A stretch of DNA of 64,000 bases, taken from NCBI RefSeq assembly GCF_019219065.1, contig NZ_JAHUWK010000003.1, positions 186,001 through 250,000 of the forward strand, given 5' to 3'. Shown here piece by piece: positions 44,883-53,483 of the stretch. Position numbers and translations under genes: made by a program. A model generated the notes under the pieces. It made no database searches. It was not told the origin of the DNA and worked only from the letters and a program-made list of their open reading frames with translations. The DNA comes from Duganella sp. sic0402. Its GTDB lineage: Bacteria; Pseudomonadota; Gammaproteobacteria; Burkholderiales; Burkholderiaceae_D. Each line of letters opens with the position of its first letter. The first letter of the stretch is position 1.

Positions 44883-45980
44883 ATGAAGCAGACGATTCAA
44901 CACGCCGCGCTGGCTAGCGCCATGCTACTGGCGATGGCCGGCGCGCATGCCGCCGACAGCAAGCAAAACGCAAGCTATGGCAGCGAAACGCGCAACGTCG
45001 CCGCGTTCAGCAACATCAACCTGATCGGCCCGTTCCGGGTGATCGTCACGCCGGATGCCGGCAACGCCATCGAACTGTCAGGCCCCAGCCAGCGCCTGAG
45101 CGAGATCGAAACCTCGGTCAGCGGCGACACGCTGACGGTACGCTATCAGAGCCGGCAGAAAAAAGGCTGGACCATCAACTTCAACTGGGGCAAGGACACG
45201 CGCCAGGAACTGACCGTGCGCATCAACGCCGCCAACCTGAAAAGCCTGCGCAACGCCGGCAGCGGCGATGTCGACCTGCAGCGCTTCCAGGGCAAGCAGC
45301 TGACGCTGGTGTCGGACGGCCCTGGCGACCTGCGCGCCAGCGGCAAAGTCGAGCAACTGAGCGTGACCGCCAACGGCAGCGGCGACCTGGACCTGCGCTC
45401 GCTGCAGACAGGCGGCCTGAACCTGCAAATGAACGGACCGGGCGATGTGGACGCTGGCAACGTCACGCAAGACCTGAATCTGGTGGTCAATGGCTCGGGC
45501 GACCTCGACATCAGCAACCTGCACGCCGGCAAGGTCAGCGCCTCGCTGCACGGCCCCGGCTCGGTAGCGCTGCAAGGCACGGCCAAAGAAGTCCGCGCCG
45601 ACATCAGCGGCTCCGGCGACCTGGACGCCTGCTCGCTGAGCACCGAAGCCGCCAGCGCCGTCTTGCGCGGCCCCGGCGAAGCCTGCCTGGCCGGCAACAT
45701 CAAAAAACTGGACGCCGAAGTCCACGGCTCGGGCGACCTGGAGGTGCGCGGGCTGGAAGCGCAAAACGTACGCGCCCGCCTCACCGGCCCCGGCAACATG
45801 ACCTTATCCGGCAACGCCGCTGTACTAAGCGCGCAAATCAGCGGCTCGGGCGACCTCAACGCGCAGCAGCTGAACACGCGCCAGAGCGACGTCACCGTAC
45901 GCGGTCCCGGCAACGCCGTTGTCGCTGTCGCCGACAAAACCGACGCCAGCCGCACCCACCTGGTCAACTACCACCGCTAA
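44883..45980 (+). CDS. Exported DUF2807 protein with alternating GSG/GPG repeat
   Basis: A 365-aa protein with a signal peptide (MKQTIQHAALASAMLLAMAG, then AHA). DUF2807 (putative auto-transporter adhesin, head GIN domain) covers most of the rest. From residue 126 to 341, GSGD-type and GPG-type turns alternate twelve times, spaced 20 and 19 residues in strict order (126, 146, 165, 185, 204, 224, 243, 263, 282, 302, 321, 341). This gives a 39-residue double period that fits a beta-helix or solenoid. The ATG at 44883 begins the signal peptide. It is followed by a perfect 68-nt hairpin. Confidence 0.88.
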   Translation: MKQTIQHAALASAMLLAMAGAHAADSKQNASYGSETRNVAAFSNINLIGPFRVIVTPDAGNAIELSGPSQRLSEIETSVSGDTLTVRYQSRQKKGWTINFNWGKDTRQELTVRINAANLKSLRNAGSGDVDLQRFQGKQLTLVSDGPGDLRASGKVEQLSVTANGSGDLDLRSLQTGGLNLQMNGPGDVDAGNVTQDLNLVVNGSGDLDISNLHAGKVSASLHGPGSVALQGTAKEVRADISGSGDLDACSLSTEAASAVLRGPGEACLAGNIKKLDAEVHGSGDLEVRGLEAQNVRARLTGPGNMTLSGNAAVLSAQISGSGDLNAQQLNTRQSDVTVRGPGNAVVAVADKTDASRTHLVNYHR

Positions 45981-46048
45981 AAATCCGGGGTCAGTTCTGC
46001 CAAACGTACACGAACTCGTGTACGTTTGGCAGAACTGACCCCGGATTT
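45981..46048. repeat. 68-nt perfect palindrome (REP-like hairpin)
   Basis: Two 32-nt arms (45981-46012 and 46017-46048) are perfectly complementary with a 4-nt loop AACT. The left arm begins AAATCCGGGGTCAGTTCTGC directly after the stop codon. No T-run follows. The terminal part matches the repeat at 1602-1633. It resembles REP/BIME or RAYT-mobilised repeats; it could also halt transcription of the upstream gene. Confidence 0.85.
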
Positions 46049-46169
46049 AAAAAGTGGCACGCAAATGCCACACCAGCCGCCTACTGGAAAAATCAGGCTT
46101 TATGCAAATAAAACAATGACTTAACAAAGGATTCAAAGAAGACAATAGCAGTCCACTTCAATATTTTTT

Positions 46170-46187
46170 AATACCAGTTAAATACCT
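46170..46187. promoter_or_regulatory. Putative NagR-type operator upstream of nagK
   Basis: AATACCA (46170-46176), 4 nt, AATACCT (46181-46187): half-sites 11 bp apart, directly before the -35 element. The same arrangement occurs at 55478-55495 and 55688-55705. Confidence 0.6.
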
Positions 46188-46188
46188 G

Positions 46189-46217
46189 TTGACAAGCTGG
46201 TTTGCCAACCCTATAGT
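46189..46217 (+). promoter_or_regulatory. Sigma-70 promoter of the nag operon
   Basis: TTGACA (46189-46194), 17 nt, TATAGT (46212-46217): perfect -35 and five of six -10 bases with ideal spacing, 44 bp before the nagK start. Confidence 0.85.
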
Positions 46218-46261
46218 GCCCTTCATCGCGGGCATCCCGGCTATGGCTTTCTCAGGTAAAC

Positions 46262-47122
46262 ATGATCGAATTTTTTATCGGCGTTGACGGCGGCGGCAGT
46301 GGCACCAGGGTACGCCTGGCGCGCGCCGATGGCGTTGAAATCGCCGAAGGCGCCAGCGGTCCATCAGGCTTGATGCACGGCATCGACAACGCCTGGGCCG
46401 CAGTTCATCAAGCCGCCGAGGCCGCCTTCCGCGCCGCCGGGCGGGACTTCCCTCCACTATCTTCCATCGCCATCGGCCTCGGCCTGGCCGGCGTGCACAA
46501 CCGGCAATGGGCGGCGGAATTTGTCGCCGCCAATCCCGGCTACGCGCGCGTCGCGCTGCAAAGCGATGGCCACACCACCGTGCTCGGCGCACATCAGGGC
46601 AAGCCCGGCGCCATCATCGCGCTTGGCACCGGCAGCGTCGGCGAAATCAAGCTGGCCGATGGCCGCCATGTTGAAGTCGGCGGCTGGGGCTTCCCGGCCG
46701 GCGATGAAGCCAGCGGCGCGTGGATGGGCCTGCGCGCCATCAACCATGTACAGCAAGTATTGGACGGCCGCCTGCCCGGCGATGCTTTCGCCAGCGATGT
46801 CGCCCAGGCCTGCGGCGGCGAGCGCAACGCGATCCAGTCCTGGCTGGCGCAGGCCACGCAGACCAGTTATGCGCAGCTGGCGCGCATCGTGCTCCAGCAC
46901 GGCGACAGCAACGACAGCGCGCGCGCCATCCTGCGTGAAGCCGGCCGCCAGGTGCAGCTGATGGCCGACGCGCTGGACGCCAGCGGCACGCTGCCGATCG
47001 CCCTGTGCGGCGGCTTGGCCGCACCGCTGCGCGCCTACCTGCCGGAAGCGGTGCTGAAGCGCCTGGTAGCGCCGCACGGCGACTCCGCAGCGGGCGCGCT
47101 GCGCCTGATCCAACAACCATGA
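46262..47122 (+). CDS. nagK: N-acetylglucosamine kinase (BadF/BadG family)
   Basis: Phosphorylates GlcNAc to GlcNAc-6-P with ATP in the cytoplasm. The 286 aa of the BadF/BadG/BcrA ATPase family include the N-terminal phosphate motif FIGVDGGGSGTRVRL, ALGTGSVGEI, and GWGFPAGDEASGAWMG. It is the first gene of a run with nagA, a deaminase, GH3 and transporter genes, which fixes the substrate as GlcNAc by context. A strong promoter is 44 bp upstream. Confidence 0.93.
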   Translation: MIEFFIGVDGGGSGTRVRLARADGVEIAEGASGPSGLMHGIDNAWAAVHQAAEAAFRAAGRDFPPLSSIAIGLGLAGVHNRQWAAEFVAANPGYARVALQSDGHTTVLGAHQGKPGAIIALGTGSVGEIKLADGRHVEVGGWGFPAGDEASGAWMGLRAINHVQQVLDGRLPGDAFASDVAQACGGERNAIQSWLAQATQTSYAQLARIVLQHGDSNDSARAILREAGRQVQLMADALDASGTLPIALCGGLAAPLRAYLPEAVLKRLVAPHGDSAAGALRLIQQP

Positions 47123-47149
47123 TGATGAATTCGTAGCGGAGTCGCGCAG

Positions 47150-48247
47150 ATGAGCGATGCAATTAAAGGCAATATCCTGACACCGTCCGGCTGGGTCCAC
47201 GGTGAAATCACGTTCAGCGACCGCATCGCCGCCATCAGCGGCAGCAGCGCCGATCCCGCGCTCAACGAAGCAGTCTATATCCTGCCTGGCTTTATCGATT
47301 TGCACGTGCACGGCGGCGGCGGCAAGGATGTGATGGAAGGCGGCGACGCCGTGCGCACCATCGCCGCGATCCACGCCAGGCACGGCACCACCAGCATACT
47401 GGCCACCACCATGACCGCGCCGCCGGAAGACATCGACCTGGCGCTGAAAGGCATCGGCCAGGCGGCAGCGCAGCGCGGCAAAGGCGAGGCGCGGGTGCTG
47501 GGCGCTCACCTGGAAGGCCCTTTCATCAATTCCGGCAAGCTGGGCGCGCAGCCTCCCTACGCGCGCGCCGCGCAGCTGGCTGATGTCGAGAAACTGGAAG
47601 CGCTGGCGCCGCTGCGCGTGATCACCGTGGCGCCGGAAATCGCCGGCCATCAGGAACTGGTCAAGGAACTCTCCGACGCCGGCATGCGGGTGCAGATCGG
47701 CCATACGCTCGGCACTTACGAAGACGGCGTGGCCGCGCTGAAGCAAGGCGCACGCAGCTTCACCCACCTGTTCAACGCCATGCCAGGCCTGCATCACCGC
47801 GAACCCGGCATGGTCGGCGCGGCGCTGGCGCACGCCACCTACGCGGAACTGATACCCGACCTGCTGCATGTGCATCCGGGCGCGATCCGCACCGCGCTGC
47901 GCTGCATTCCGAACCTGTACTGCGTCACCGATTCCACTTCCGCCACCGGCATGCCGGACGGCGAGTACATGCTGGGACGGCACAAGGTCATGAAATGCAT
48001 GGGCGGCGTGCGCCTGCCCGACGGCACGCTGGCCGGCAGCACCCTCACCATGGACCAGGCGCTGCGCAATCTGGTCGGACTCGGCCTCGATCTGGCGGAT
48101 GCCTCGGCGCGGGTGTCAACCTATGCGGCCGATTACCTCGGCCTCTCCGAGCGCGGCCGCCTGGCCGCCGGCGCCTTTGCCGACATGGTGGTGCTCGACC
48201 GTGACCTGAACCTCAAAGCCGTCTATATCGAAGGAGAACTGTTGTGA
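47150..48247 (+). CDS. nagA: N-acetylglucosamine-6-phosphate deacetylase
   Basis: Amidohydrolase that removes acetate from GlcNAc-6-P. The 365 aa have LPGFIDLHVHGGGGKDVMEG (metal-site HxH), HLEGPFIN, the IGHTLGTYEDGV and FTHLFNAMPGLHHREPGMVG segments, and the catalytic Asp in YCVTDSTSATGMPDGEYM. It is 27 bp after nagK and overlaps the next gene by 4 bp. Confidence 0.97.
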   Translation: MSDAIKGNILTPSGWVHGEITFSDRIAAISGSSADPALNEAVYILPGFIDLHVHGGGGKDVMEGGDAVRTIAAIHARHGTTSILATTMTAPPEDIDLALKGIGQAAAQRGKGEARVLGAHLEGPFINSGKLGAQPPYARAAQLADVEKLEALAPLRVITVAPEIAGHQELVKELSDAGMRVQIGHTLGTYEDGVAALKQGARSFTHLFNAMPGLHHREPGMVGAALAHATYAELIPDLLHVHPGAIRTALRCIPNLYCVTDSTSATGMPDGEYMLGRHKVMKCMGGVRLPDGTLAGSTLTMDQALRNLVGLGLDLADASARVSTYAADYLGLSERGRLAAGAFADMVVLDRDLNLKAVYIEGELL

Positions 48248-49266
48248 CCTCAATGATGTTGAAAGAAGCCCTGTCCGCCGCTGACTGCGTCGCCCTGCAA
48301 CTGGCCAACGACGGCGAGCAGTACGCGGAACTGGGCCGCAAATTGAGGAGCACCTCGTTCTCGACCGCGCTGACCATCGCGCGCGGCAGCTCCGACCATG
48401 CCTGCGCCTACGCCGCCTACCTGATCATGGCGCGCCTGGGCCGCGTGGTCGCCTCGCTGCCGATGTCGCTGGTGACGCTGAACAAATCGCCGCTGATCAC
48501 GCGCGACACGCTGGCGATCTCGATCTCGCAGTCTGGCCAGAGCCCGGACGTGGTCGAGCCGATCAAATACTTCCGCGACGGCGGCGCCACCACCATCGCA
48601 CTGGTCAACGATATCGACTCGCCGCTGGCCAAGGCAGCGGAATTCGCCATGCCGCTGCGCGCCGGCAAAGAGCAGAGCGTGGCCGCGACCAAGAGCTTCA
48701 TCACCAGCCTGGTGGCCAGCGCGCGCCTGGTGGCCGCATGGCAGAACGATCCGGAACTGCTGGCCGGCCTGGAGGCGCTGCCGGAATCGCTGCGCGCCGC
48801 CACCACCGAAGACTGGTCGAAAGCGGTTGAAGTGCTGACGCCTGCGCGTAACATCATGGTGGTCGGCCGTGGCATCAGCTTCCCTATTGCTTTAGAGGCC
48901 TCCCTGAAATTCAAGGAAACCTCGGCGCTGCAAGCGGAAGCCTTCAGCGGTGCGGAAATCAAGCACGGCCCGATGGCGCTGATCGAAGAAGGCTACCCGC
49001 TGGTGATCTTCGCCACGCGCGGCGCAACGCAAGCCAGCCTGCTGGCACTGGCCAGCGAAATGCGCGGCCGTGGCGCGCGCGTGCTGCTGGCGGCGCCCGC
49101 CGATGTGGCCGAGCGCGATCTGACCTTGCCGATCGCCGCCACACCGGACCTCGATCCTATCGTCGCCATCCAGGCCTTCTACAAAATGGCCGCCGAACTG
49201 TCGGCCGCTCGCGGCATGGACCCGGACCAGCCACGCCACCTGAGCAAAGTCACCAAGACCAACTGA
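48244..49266 (+). CDS. Glucosamine-6-phosphate deaminase, SIS type (NagB-II)
   Basis: A 340-aa protein with two SIS domains, related to the isomerase half of GlmS but lacking the glutamine amidotransferase part. This is the form known as NagB-II, which deaminates GlcN-6-P to fructose-6-P. Visible segments are ARGSSDHACAYAAYLI, SISQSGQSPDVVEPI, AATKSFITSLVASA, and ALEASLKFKETSALQAEAFS followed by the GAEIKHGPMALI motif. The 4-bp GTGA overlap with nagA shows coupling. A GTG start is used. Confidence 0.93.
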   Translation: MTSMMLKEALSAADCVALQLANDGEQYAELGRKLRSTSFSTALTIARGSSDHACAYAAYLIMARLGRVVASLPMSLVTLNKSPLITRDTLAISISQSGQSPDVVEPIKYFRDGGATTIALVNDIDSPLAKAAEFAMPLRAGKEQSVAATKSFITSLVASARLVAAWQNDPELLAGLEALPESLRAATTEDWSKAVEVLTPARNIMVVGRGISFPIALEASLKFKETSALQAEAFSGAEIKHGPMALIEEGYPLVIFATRGATQASLLALASEMRGRGARVLLAAPADVAERDLTLPIAATPDLDPIVAIQAFYKMAAELSAARGMDPDQPRHLSKVTKTN

Positions 49267-49267
49267 T

Positions 49268-50767
49268 ATGCAGAACGACGTGAGAAAAATCGCCGGCCAG
49301 CTGATCATGATCCGCTTCCCCGGCACCGTGCTGGATGAAGCCACCGCCGCACACCTGAAGGCGAACAGCATCCGCGCTGTCTGCCTGTTCCGCGGGAATA
49401 TGACCGACTCGGAGCAACTCGCCAAACTGACCGCCGACCTGCGCGCGGTGATGGGGCCGGAAGCGCTGATCGCCATCGACCAGGAAGGCGGCGCCGTGGT
49501 GCGCTCCACCTGGGTGCCGGCGCCGCCAGCGGCAATGGGACTCGGTGCAGCCAACGACACCGACCTGGCCTGGCGCACCGGCGCCGCCGTGGCGCGCGCG
49601 GTCAAGTCGCTGGGCTTCAACTGGAACTTCGCACCGGTGCTGGACCTGAACAATAATCCACACAATCCGGTGATCGCCGAGCGCTCCTTCGGCGCCGAGC
49701 CGCAACGCGCCGCCGAACTGGCGATGGCGTGGATGGCCGGCAGCCATGCGGAAGGCGTGGCCTGCTGCGTCAAGCACTTCCCCGGCCATGGCGACACCAA
49801 CGTCGATTCGCACCGCGACCTACCAACCGTGAACAAGCCGGTCGAGGAACTGAACCGGCTGGAGCTGGCGCCGTTCCGCATCGCTTCCGCAGCCGCGCCG
49901 GCGATGATGACCGCGCACATCGTCTACCCGACGCTGGACGCCGAGAATCCGGCCACCATGTCGCGCCGCATCCTCAACGATCTGCTGCGCGACGAGTGGC
50001 AGTACCAGGGCATCATCATCACCGACGGCATGGACATGCACGCCATCGCCGGCCGCTATGGCGTCGGCAACGCCGCCGTGCGCGCGCTGACCGCCGGTGC
50101 CGACATGGTGATGGCGCTGGGCACCACCGAAACGCAGAACGAAACGCTGGACGCCATCGCCGCCGCCATCGCCTCGGGCGAATTGTCGCAGGCTGACATC
50201 GATACGCGCCTGGCGCGCCTGGCCGCGCTGGCCCAGGCCTACCCATGCAAACCGCGCTCCTACAAGGAAGACGCGGCCGACCGCGAAATCATGGCCGAAG
50301 GCTGGCGCCGTAGTCTGACCGCCTATAACGCCGACGGCAAGGCGCCGCAGCGCCCTGCAGCCGGCGCCAAGCTGCGCCTGGTCGCGCGCCAGGATGTGGT
50401 CAGCGATGGCGTGTCGGAAGCCGGCGTACCGGCTGGCGTGGTGGCTGATTCGCTGCGCAAGCTGTACGACGTGGAACTGGTCACCTTCGCCGACGCCAAC
50501 AGCTTCGACTGGAGCGCGCTGCCGCAGGATGGCCGCTACACCGTGCTGGCCTCCACCTCGCGCCTGCGCTACGGCGAGCATGCGCGCAGCACCTGGCGTC
50601 CGGACCTGCACCTGGCGCTGTGGAATCCCTATCAGGCGCTGGACATCCAGGCGCCAGCCTTGCTGACCTATGGCTTCGCGCGGCCGGCGCTGGACGCCGT
50701 CAACGCGTGGCTGTCAGGCGAGCTACAAGCCACCGGCAACGCACCGGTGCCAGGCTTTACCCAATAA
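49268..50767 (+). CDS. GH3 beta-N-acetylhexosaminidase (NagZ-like)
   Basis: A 499-aa glycoside hydrolase of family 3, cytoplasmic (no signal peptide). It hydrolyses terminal GlcNAc, here probably from imported chito-oligosaccharides. Signatures are the KHFPGHGDTNVDSHRDLP motif, typical of NagZ-like GH3 with the His-containing acid-base loop, IAIDQEGGAVVR, and the nucleophile Asp in IIITDGMDMHAI. It is longer than E. coli NagZ by a C-terminal domain of about 160 residues. The ATG is 1 bp after the previous stop. Confidence 0.93.
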   Translation: MQNDVRKIAGQLIMIRFPGTVLDEATAAHLKANSIRAVCLFRGNMTDSEQLAKLTADLRAVMGPEALIAIDQEGGAVVRSTWVPAPPAAMGLGAANDTDLAWRTGAAVARAVKSLGFNWNFAPVLDLNNNPHNPVIAERSFGAEPQRAAELAMAWMAGSHAEGVACCVKHFPGHGDTNVDSHRDLPTVNKPVEELNRLELAPFRIASAAAPAMMTAHIVYPTLDAENPATMSRRILNDLLRDEWQYQGIIITDGMDMHAIAGRYGVGNAAVRALTAGADMVMALGTTETQNETLDAIAAAIASGELSQADIDTRLARLAALAQAYPCKPRSYKEDAADREIMAEGWRRSLTAYNADGKAPQRPAAGAKLRLVARQDVVSDGVSEAGVPAGVVADSLRKLYDVELVTFADANSFDWSALPQDGRYTVLASTSRLRYGEHARSTWRPDLHLALWNPYQALDIQAPALLTYGFARPALDAVNAWLSGELQATGNAPVPGFTQ

Positions 50768-50780
50768 AAGAGACAACACA

Positions 50781-52049
50781 ATGAAAGAGCAAGCGGTACG
50801 CAATCCGAAGTTCTGGGTGCCCAGCCTGTATCTGGCGCAAGGCCTGCCCTTCTTCGCTGTCGCCATCGTCGCCAACCAGATGTTGAAGAGCATGGGCGTA
50901 CCCAACGACGAGCTGAATCACTGGACTGGCCTGATCGGTTTTGCGTGGGTGTTCAAACCATTGTGGAGTCCCTTCCTGGAACTGGCCAGCAGCAAGAAGC
51001 TGGTGGTCACCGTATTCCAGATCTTCGGCGGCTTGTGCCTGGGCGGCGTGGCGCTGGCTTTGCAGGCGCCGTTCTGGTTTGCCGCCTGCATGGCGATGCT
51101 GGCCCTGGTCGGCATCGCCGCCGCCACCCACGACATCGCCTGCGACGGCCTGTACATCACCAGCCTCGATGAAAAGGATCAGGCCAAATACGCCGGCTGG
51201 ACCGGCACCTTCTTCAACGCTGCCAAGTTCTTCACCACCGGCGCGCTACTGCTGCTGGCCGGCCATTTCGAAAAGACGCTGGGCGTGGTGCCGGCATGGA
51301 CCATCTGCTTCTGCATTCTTGGCGCGATGATGATCGCACTGGGACTGTACAACAGCTGGGCGCTGCCGCTGGCGAAGAACGCCACCAGCGCCGACAACAA
51401 CGCCGCCGCCATTGCCCGCACGCTGAAAGAAGTGATCGTCGAATTCTTTCGCAAGCCAGGCATCTGGGTGTCGATCATCTTCATCATCCTGTTCCGCGCC
51501 GGCGAGGCGCAGGTGCAGTCGATAGGTCCATTGTTCCTGCGCGAAGCGCGCCACCTCGGCGGCCTTGGCCTGAGCACCGCCGAAGTGGGGGCCGTATATG
51601 GCACGGTCGGCACGGTGGCCTTCCTGGTCGGCTCCATCGCCGGCGGCTACTTCACCTCGTGGCTCAGCCTCAAGCGCGCCATCCTGTGGCTGATCCTGGC
51701 GGTCAACTTGCCCAACCTGGCCTTCTATCTGCTGTCCTTGTTCCAGCCGACCAGCCTGACCATCATCGGCGCGGCGCTCAGCGTGGAGATGTTCGGCTAC
51801 GGCTTCGGCTTCGTCGGCCTGATCCTGTACATGATGCAGGTGGTCGCGCCGGGCAAATACCAGACCGCCCACTACGCCTTCGCCACCGGCATCATGCAGC
51901 TGGGTTTTGTGCTGTTCAAGCTATTCAGCGGCGACATCCAGATCGCGCTGGGCTACCAGCACTTCTTCATCTGGGTGATGGTGTGCGCAATCCCGGTCGC
52001 CGTGCTGTCCCAGCTGATCCCGATGACGGCGCGCTCACAGCACGGTTGA
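50781..52049 (+). CDS. AmpG-like MFS transporter for GlcNAc or chito-oligosaccharides
   Basis: A 422-aa inner-membrane protein with about 12 hydrophobic segments. It resembles AmpG/acetyl-CoA-transporter type MFS proteins (FWVPSLYLAQGLPFFAVAIV, ATHDIACDGLYITSLDEKDQ, TGTFFNAAKFF). It lies 13 bp downstream of GH3 in the nag operon. By context it imports GlcNAc or its oligomers; muropeptides are the other possibility. The ATG at 50781 begins the family similarity. Confidence 0.88.
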   Translation: MKEQAVRNPKFWVPSLYLAQGLPFFAVAIVANQMLKSMGVPNDELNHWTGLIGFAWVFKPLWSPFLELASSKKLVVTVFQIFGGLCLGGVALALQAPFWFAACMAMLALVGIAAATHDIACDGLYITSLDEKDQAKYAGWTGTFFNAAKFFTTGALLLLAGHFEKTLGVVPAWTICFCILGAMMIALGLYNSWALPLAKNATSADNNAAAIARTLKEVIVEFFRKPGIWVSIIFIILFRAGEAQVQSIGPLFLREARHLGGLGLSTAEVGAVYGTVGTVAFLVGSIAGGYFTSWLSLKRAILWLILAVNLPNLAFYLLSLFQPTSLTIIGAALSVEMFGYGFGFVGLILYMMQVVAPGKYQTAHYAFATGIMQLGFVLFKLFSGDIQIALGYQHFFIWVMVCAIPVAVLSQLIPMTARSQHG

Positions 52050-52121
52050 ATTCGGAGTTCCCCCGATTTTGTGTAACAATACGCGGGTTAACATCCCTAT
52101 TTGTTTGACTGAAGGATAACC

Positions 52122-53432
52122 ATGTCGCATAAACGTCTTGCTCGTATTAGCCTGCTCCTGGCCGCCGTTGGCCTGAACGCCGCTCCGGCCATCATGGGCC
52201 TGGCCCCAGTGCACGCCGCAGAAGAAAAAAAGGCGCCAGAAGCGCCGAAAGACACCGTTCGCCCTGAGATGTACAAGCTGATCGACCCGGCGCAAGTCAA
52301 GCCGCTGCTCGACGCCAAGAACTACACCGAATTCCAGAACCGCATCGACCAGGCAGCAGCCCTGCCGAACGTCACGCCTTACGAACAGTTCATCCTGAAC
52401 CGCATGCGCCTGCAAGTGGCACAGGCCAAGGATGACAGCGAAGGCAGCGTCAAGGCACTGCAAGCGATCATCGACTCCGGCCAGCTGAAGCCTGAAGAAA
52501 AAGCCCGCTTCATCGAAGCTACCGCGAACATCTACTACAGCGGCCTGAAAAACTTCGACAAAGCCATCGAATGGTTCGACCGCTACGCCACCGAAACCGG
52601 CGACAAAGCCAAGTTCCGTCCATTCGTGCTGCGCGCCTACTTCCTGAAAAACGACTTCGCCAACGCCAAGGCCGAAGCGCTGAAGGACATCCAGGCCGCC
52701 AAAGCCGCCAACACCGCGCCACCTAAGGACACCGTGCTGGTGCTGGCCAACGTGGGCGCCAAGAACAAGGAAGCGGACACCTATCTGCAAGCCGTGGAAG
52801 AGCTGACCCGCTACTACCCGACCGAAGATTACTGGAACGATCTGCTGAGCCGCACCCGTGGCAAGAAGACCTACAACAACCGTCTGGATCTGGACCTGGT
52901 GCGTCTGAAAGCCGTGACCGTGCCAGGCCGCATGGAAACTGACGACTACGTCGAACAGGCCGAACTGGCAACGCTGGGCGGCTTCTTCACCGAAGCCAAG
53001 ATCGCACTGGAAAAAGCCTATCCAAATGGCGTTGTGCCAGCCGGCCAATACAAGGCGCAGATCGAAAAAATGCGCACCAGCGCCAACAAGGGCGCGGCCG
53101 ACGATGCGAAAAACATCGACGCCGGCATTCCAGCTGCGCAGAAGTCGAAAGACGGCGTCGGCCTGGTCAACCTGGGCTACAACTACGTGACCCTGGGCCA
53201 GAACGACAAGGGTATCGACCTGATGAAGCAAGGTATCGCCAAAGGCGTATCGAAGAATCCTGACGACGCCAAGCTGCGCCTGGGCTACGCCCTGGCCATC
53301 TCGGGCAAGAAAGATGAATCGCTCGAAGTGCTGAAGCCACTGGCTGCTGGCACCGACCCACGTGCGGACCTGGCCCGCTACTGGATCAACTACCAGAGCG
53401 CGCCGAAAATCGCTCCGGCCGAAAAGCAGTAA
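52122..53432 (+). CDS. Exported TPR-repeat protein
   Basis: A 436-aa secreted or periplasmic protein: signal peptide (MSHKRLARISLLLAAVGLNA to about AHA at 33), then helical repeats of TPR type (for example NFDKAIEWFDRYATETGDKA at about 145-165, and two further sets at about 320-400, LVNLGYNYVTLGQNDKGIDL). No enzyme domain. It stands 72 bp after the transporter gene with its own ribosome binding site (GAAGGAT), and ends convergently with the chitinase gene. The role in the chitin locus is not clear. Confidence 0.86.
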   Translation: MSHKRLARISLLLAAVGLNAAPAIMGLAPVHAAEEKKAPEAPKDTVRPEMYKLIDPAQVKPLLDAKNYTEFQNRIDQAAALPNVTPYEQFILNRMRLQVAQAKDDSEGSVKALQAIIDSGQLKPEEKARFIEATANIYYSGLKNFDKAIEWFDRYATETGDKAKFRPFVLRAYFLKNDFANAKAEALKDIQAAKAANTAPPKDTVLVLANVGAKNKEADTYLQAVEELTRYYPTEDYWNDLLSRTRGKKTYNNRLDLDLVRLKAVTVPGRMETDDYVEQAELATLGGFFTEAKIALEKAYPNGVVPAGQYKAQIEKMRTSANKGAADDAKNIDAGIPAAQKSKDGVGLVNLGYNYVTLGQNDKGIDLMKQGIAKGVSKNPDDAKLRLGYALAISGKKDESLEVLKPLAAGTDPRADLARYWINYQSAPKIAPAEKQ

Positions 53433-53483
53433 GCATCCCCCATGCGCTTGCGGCAGCCTGGTCCGCCGCAAGCGCAGTCAGTA

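Larger units (their letters stand above)
46049..46261. other. Regulatory region before the nag operon
   Basis: 213 bp. AT-richer than the surroundings; holds the operator pair at 46170-46187 and the promoter at 46189-46217. Apart from these I see no gene. Confidence 0.6.
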
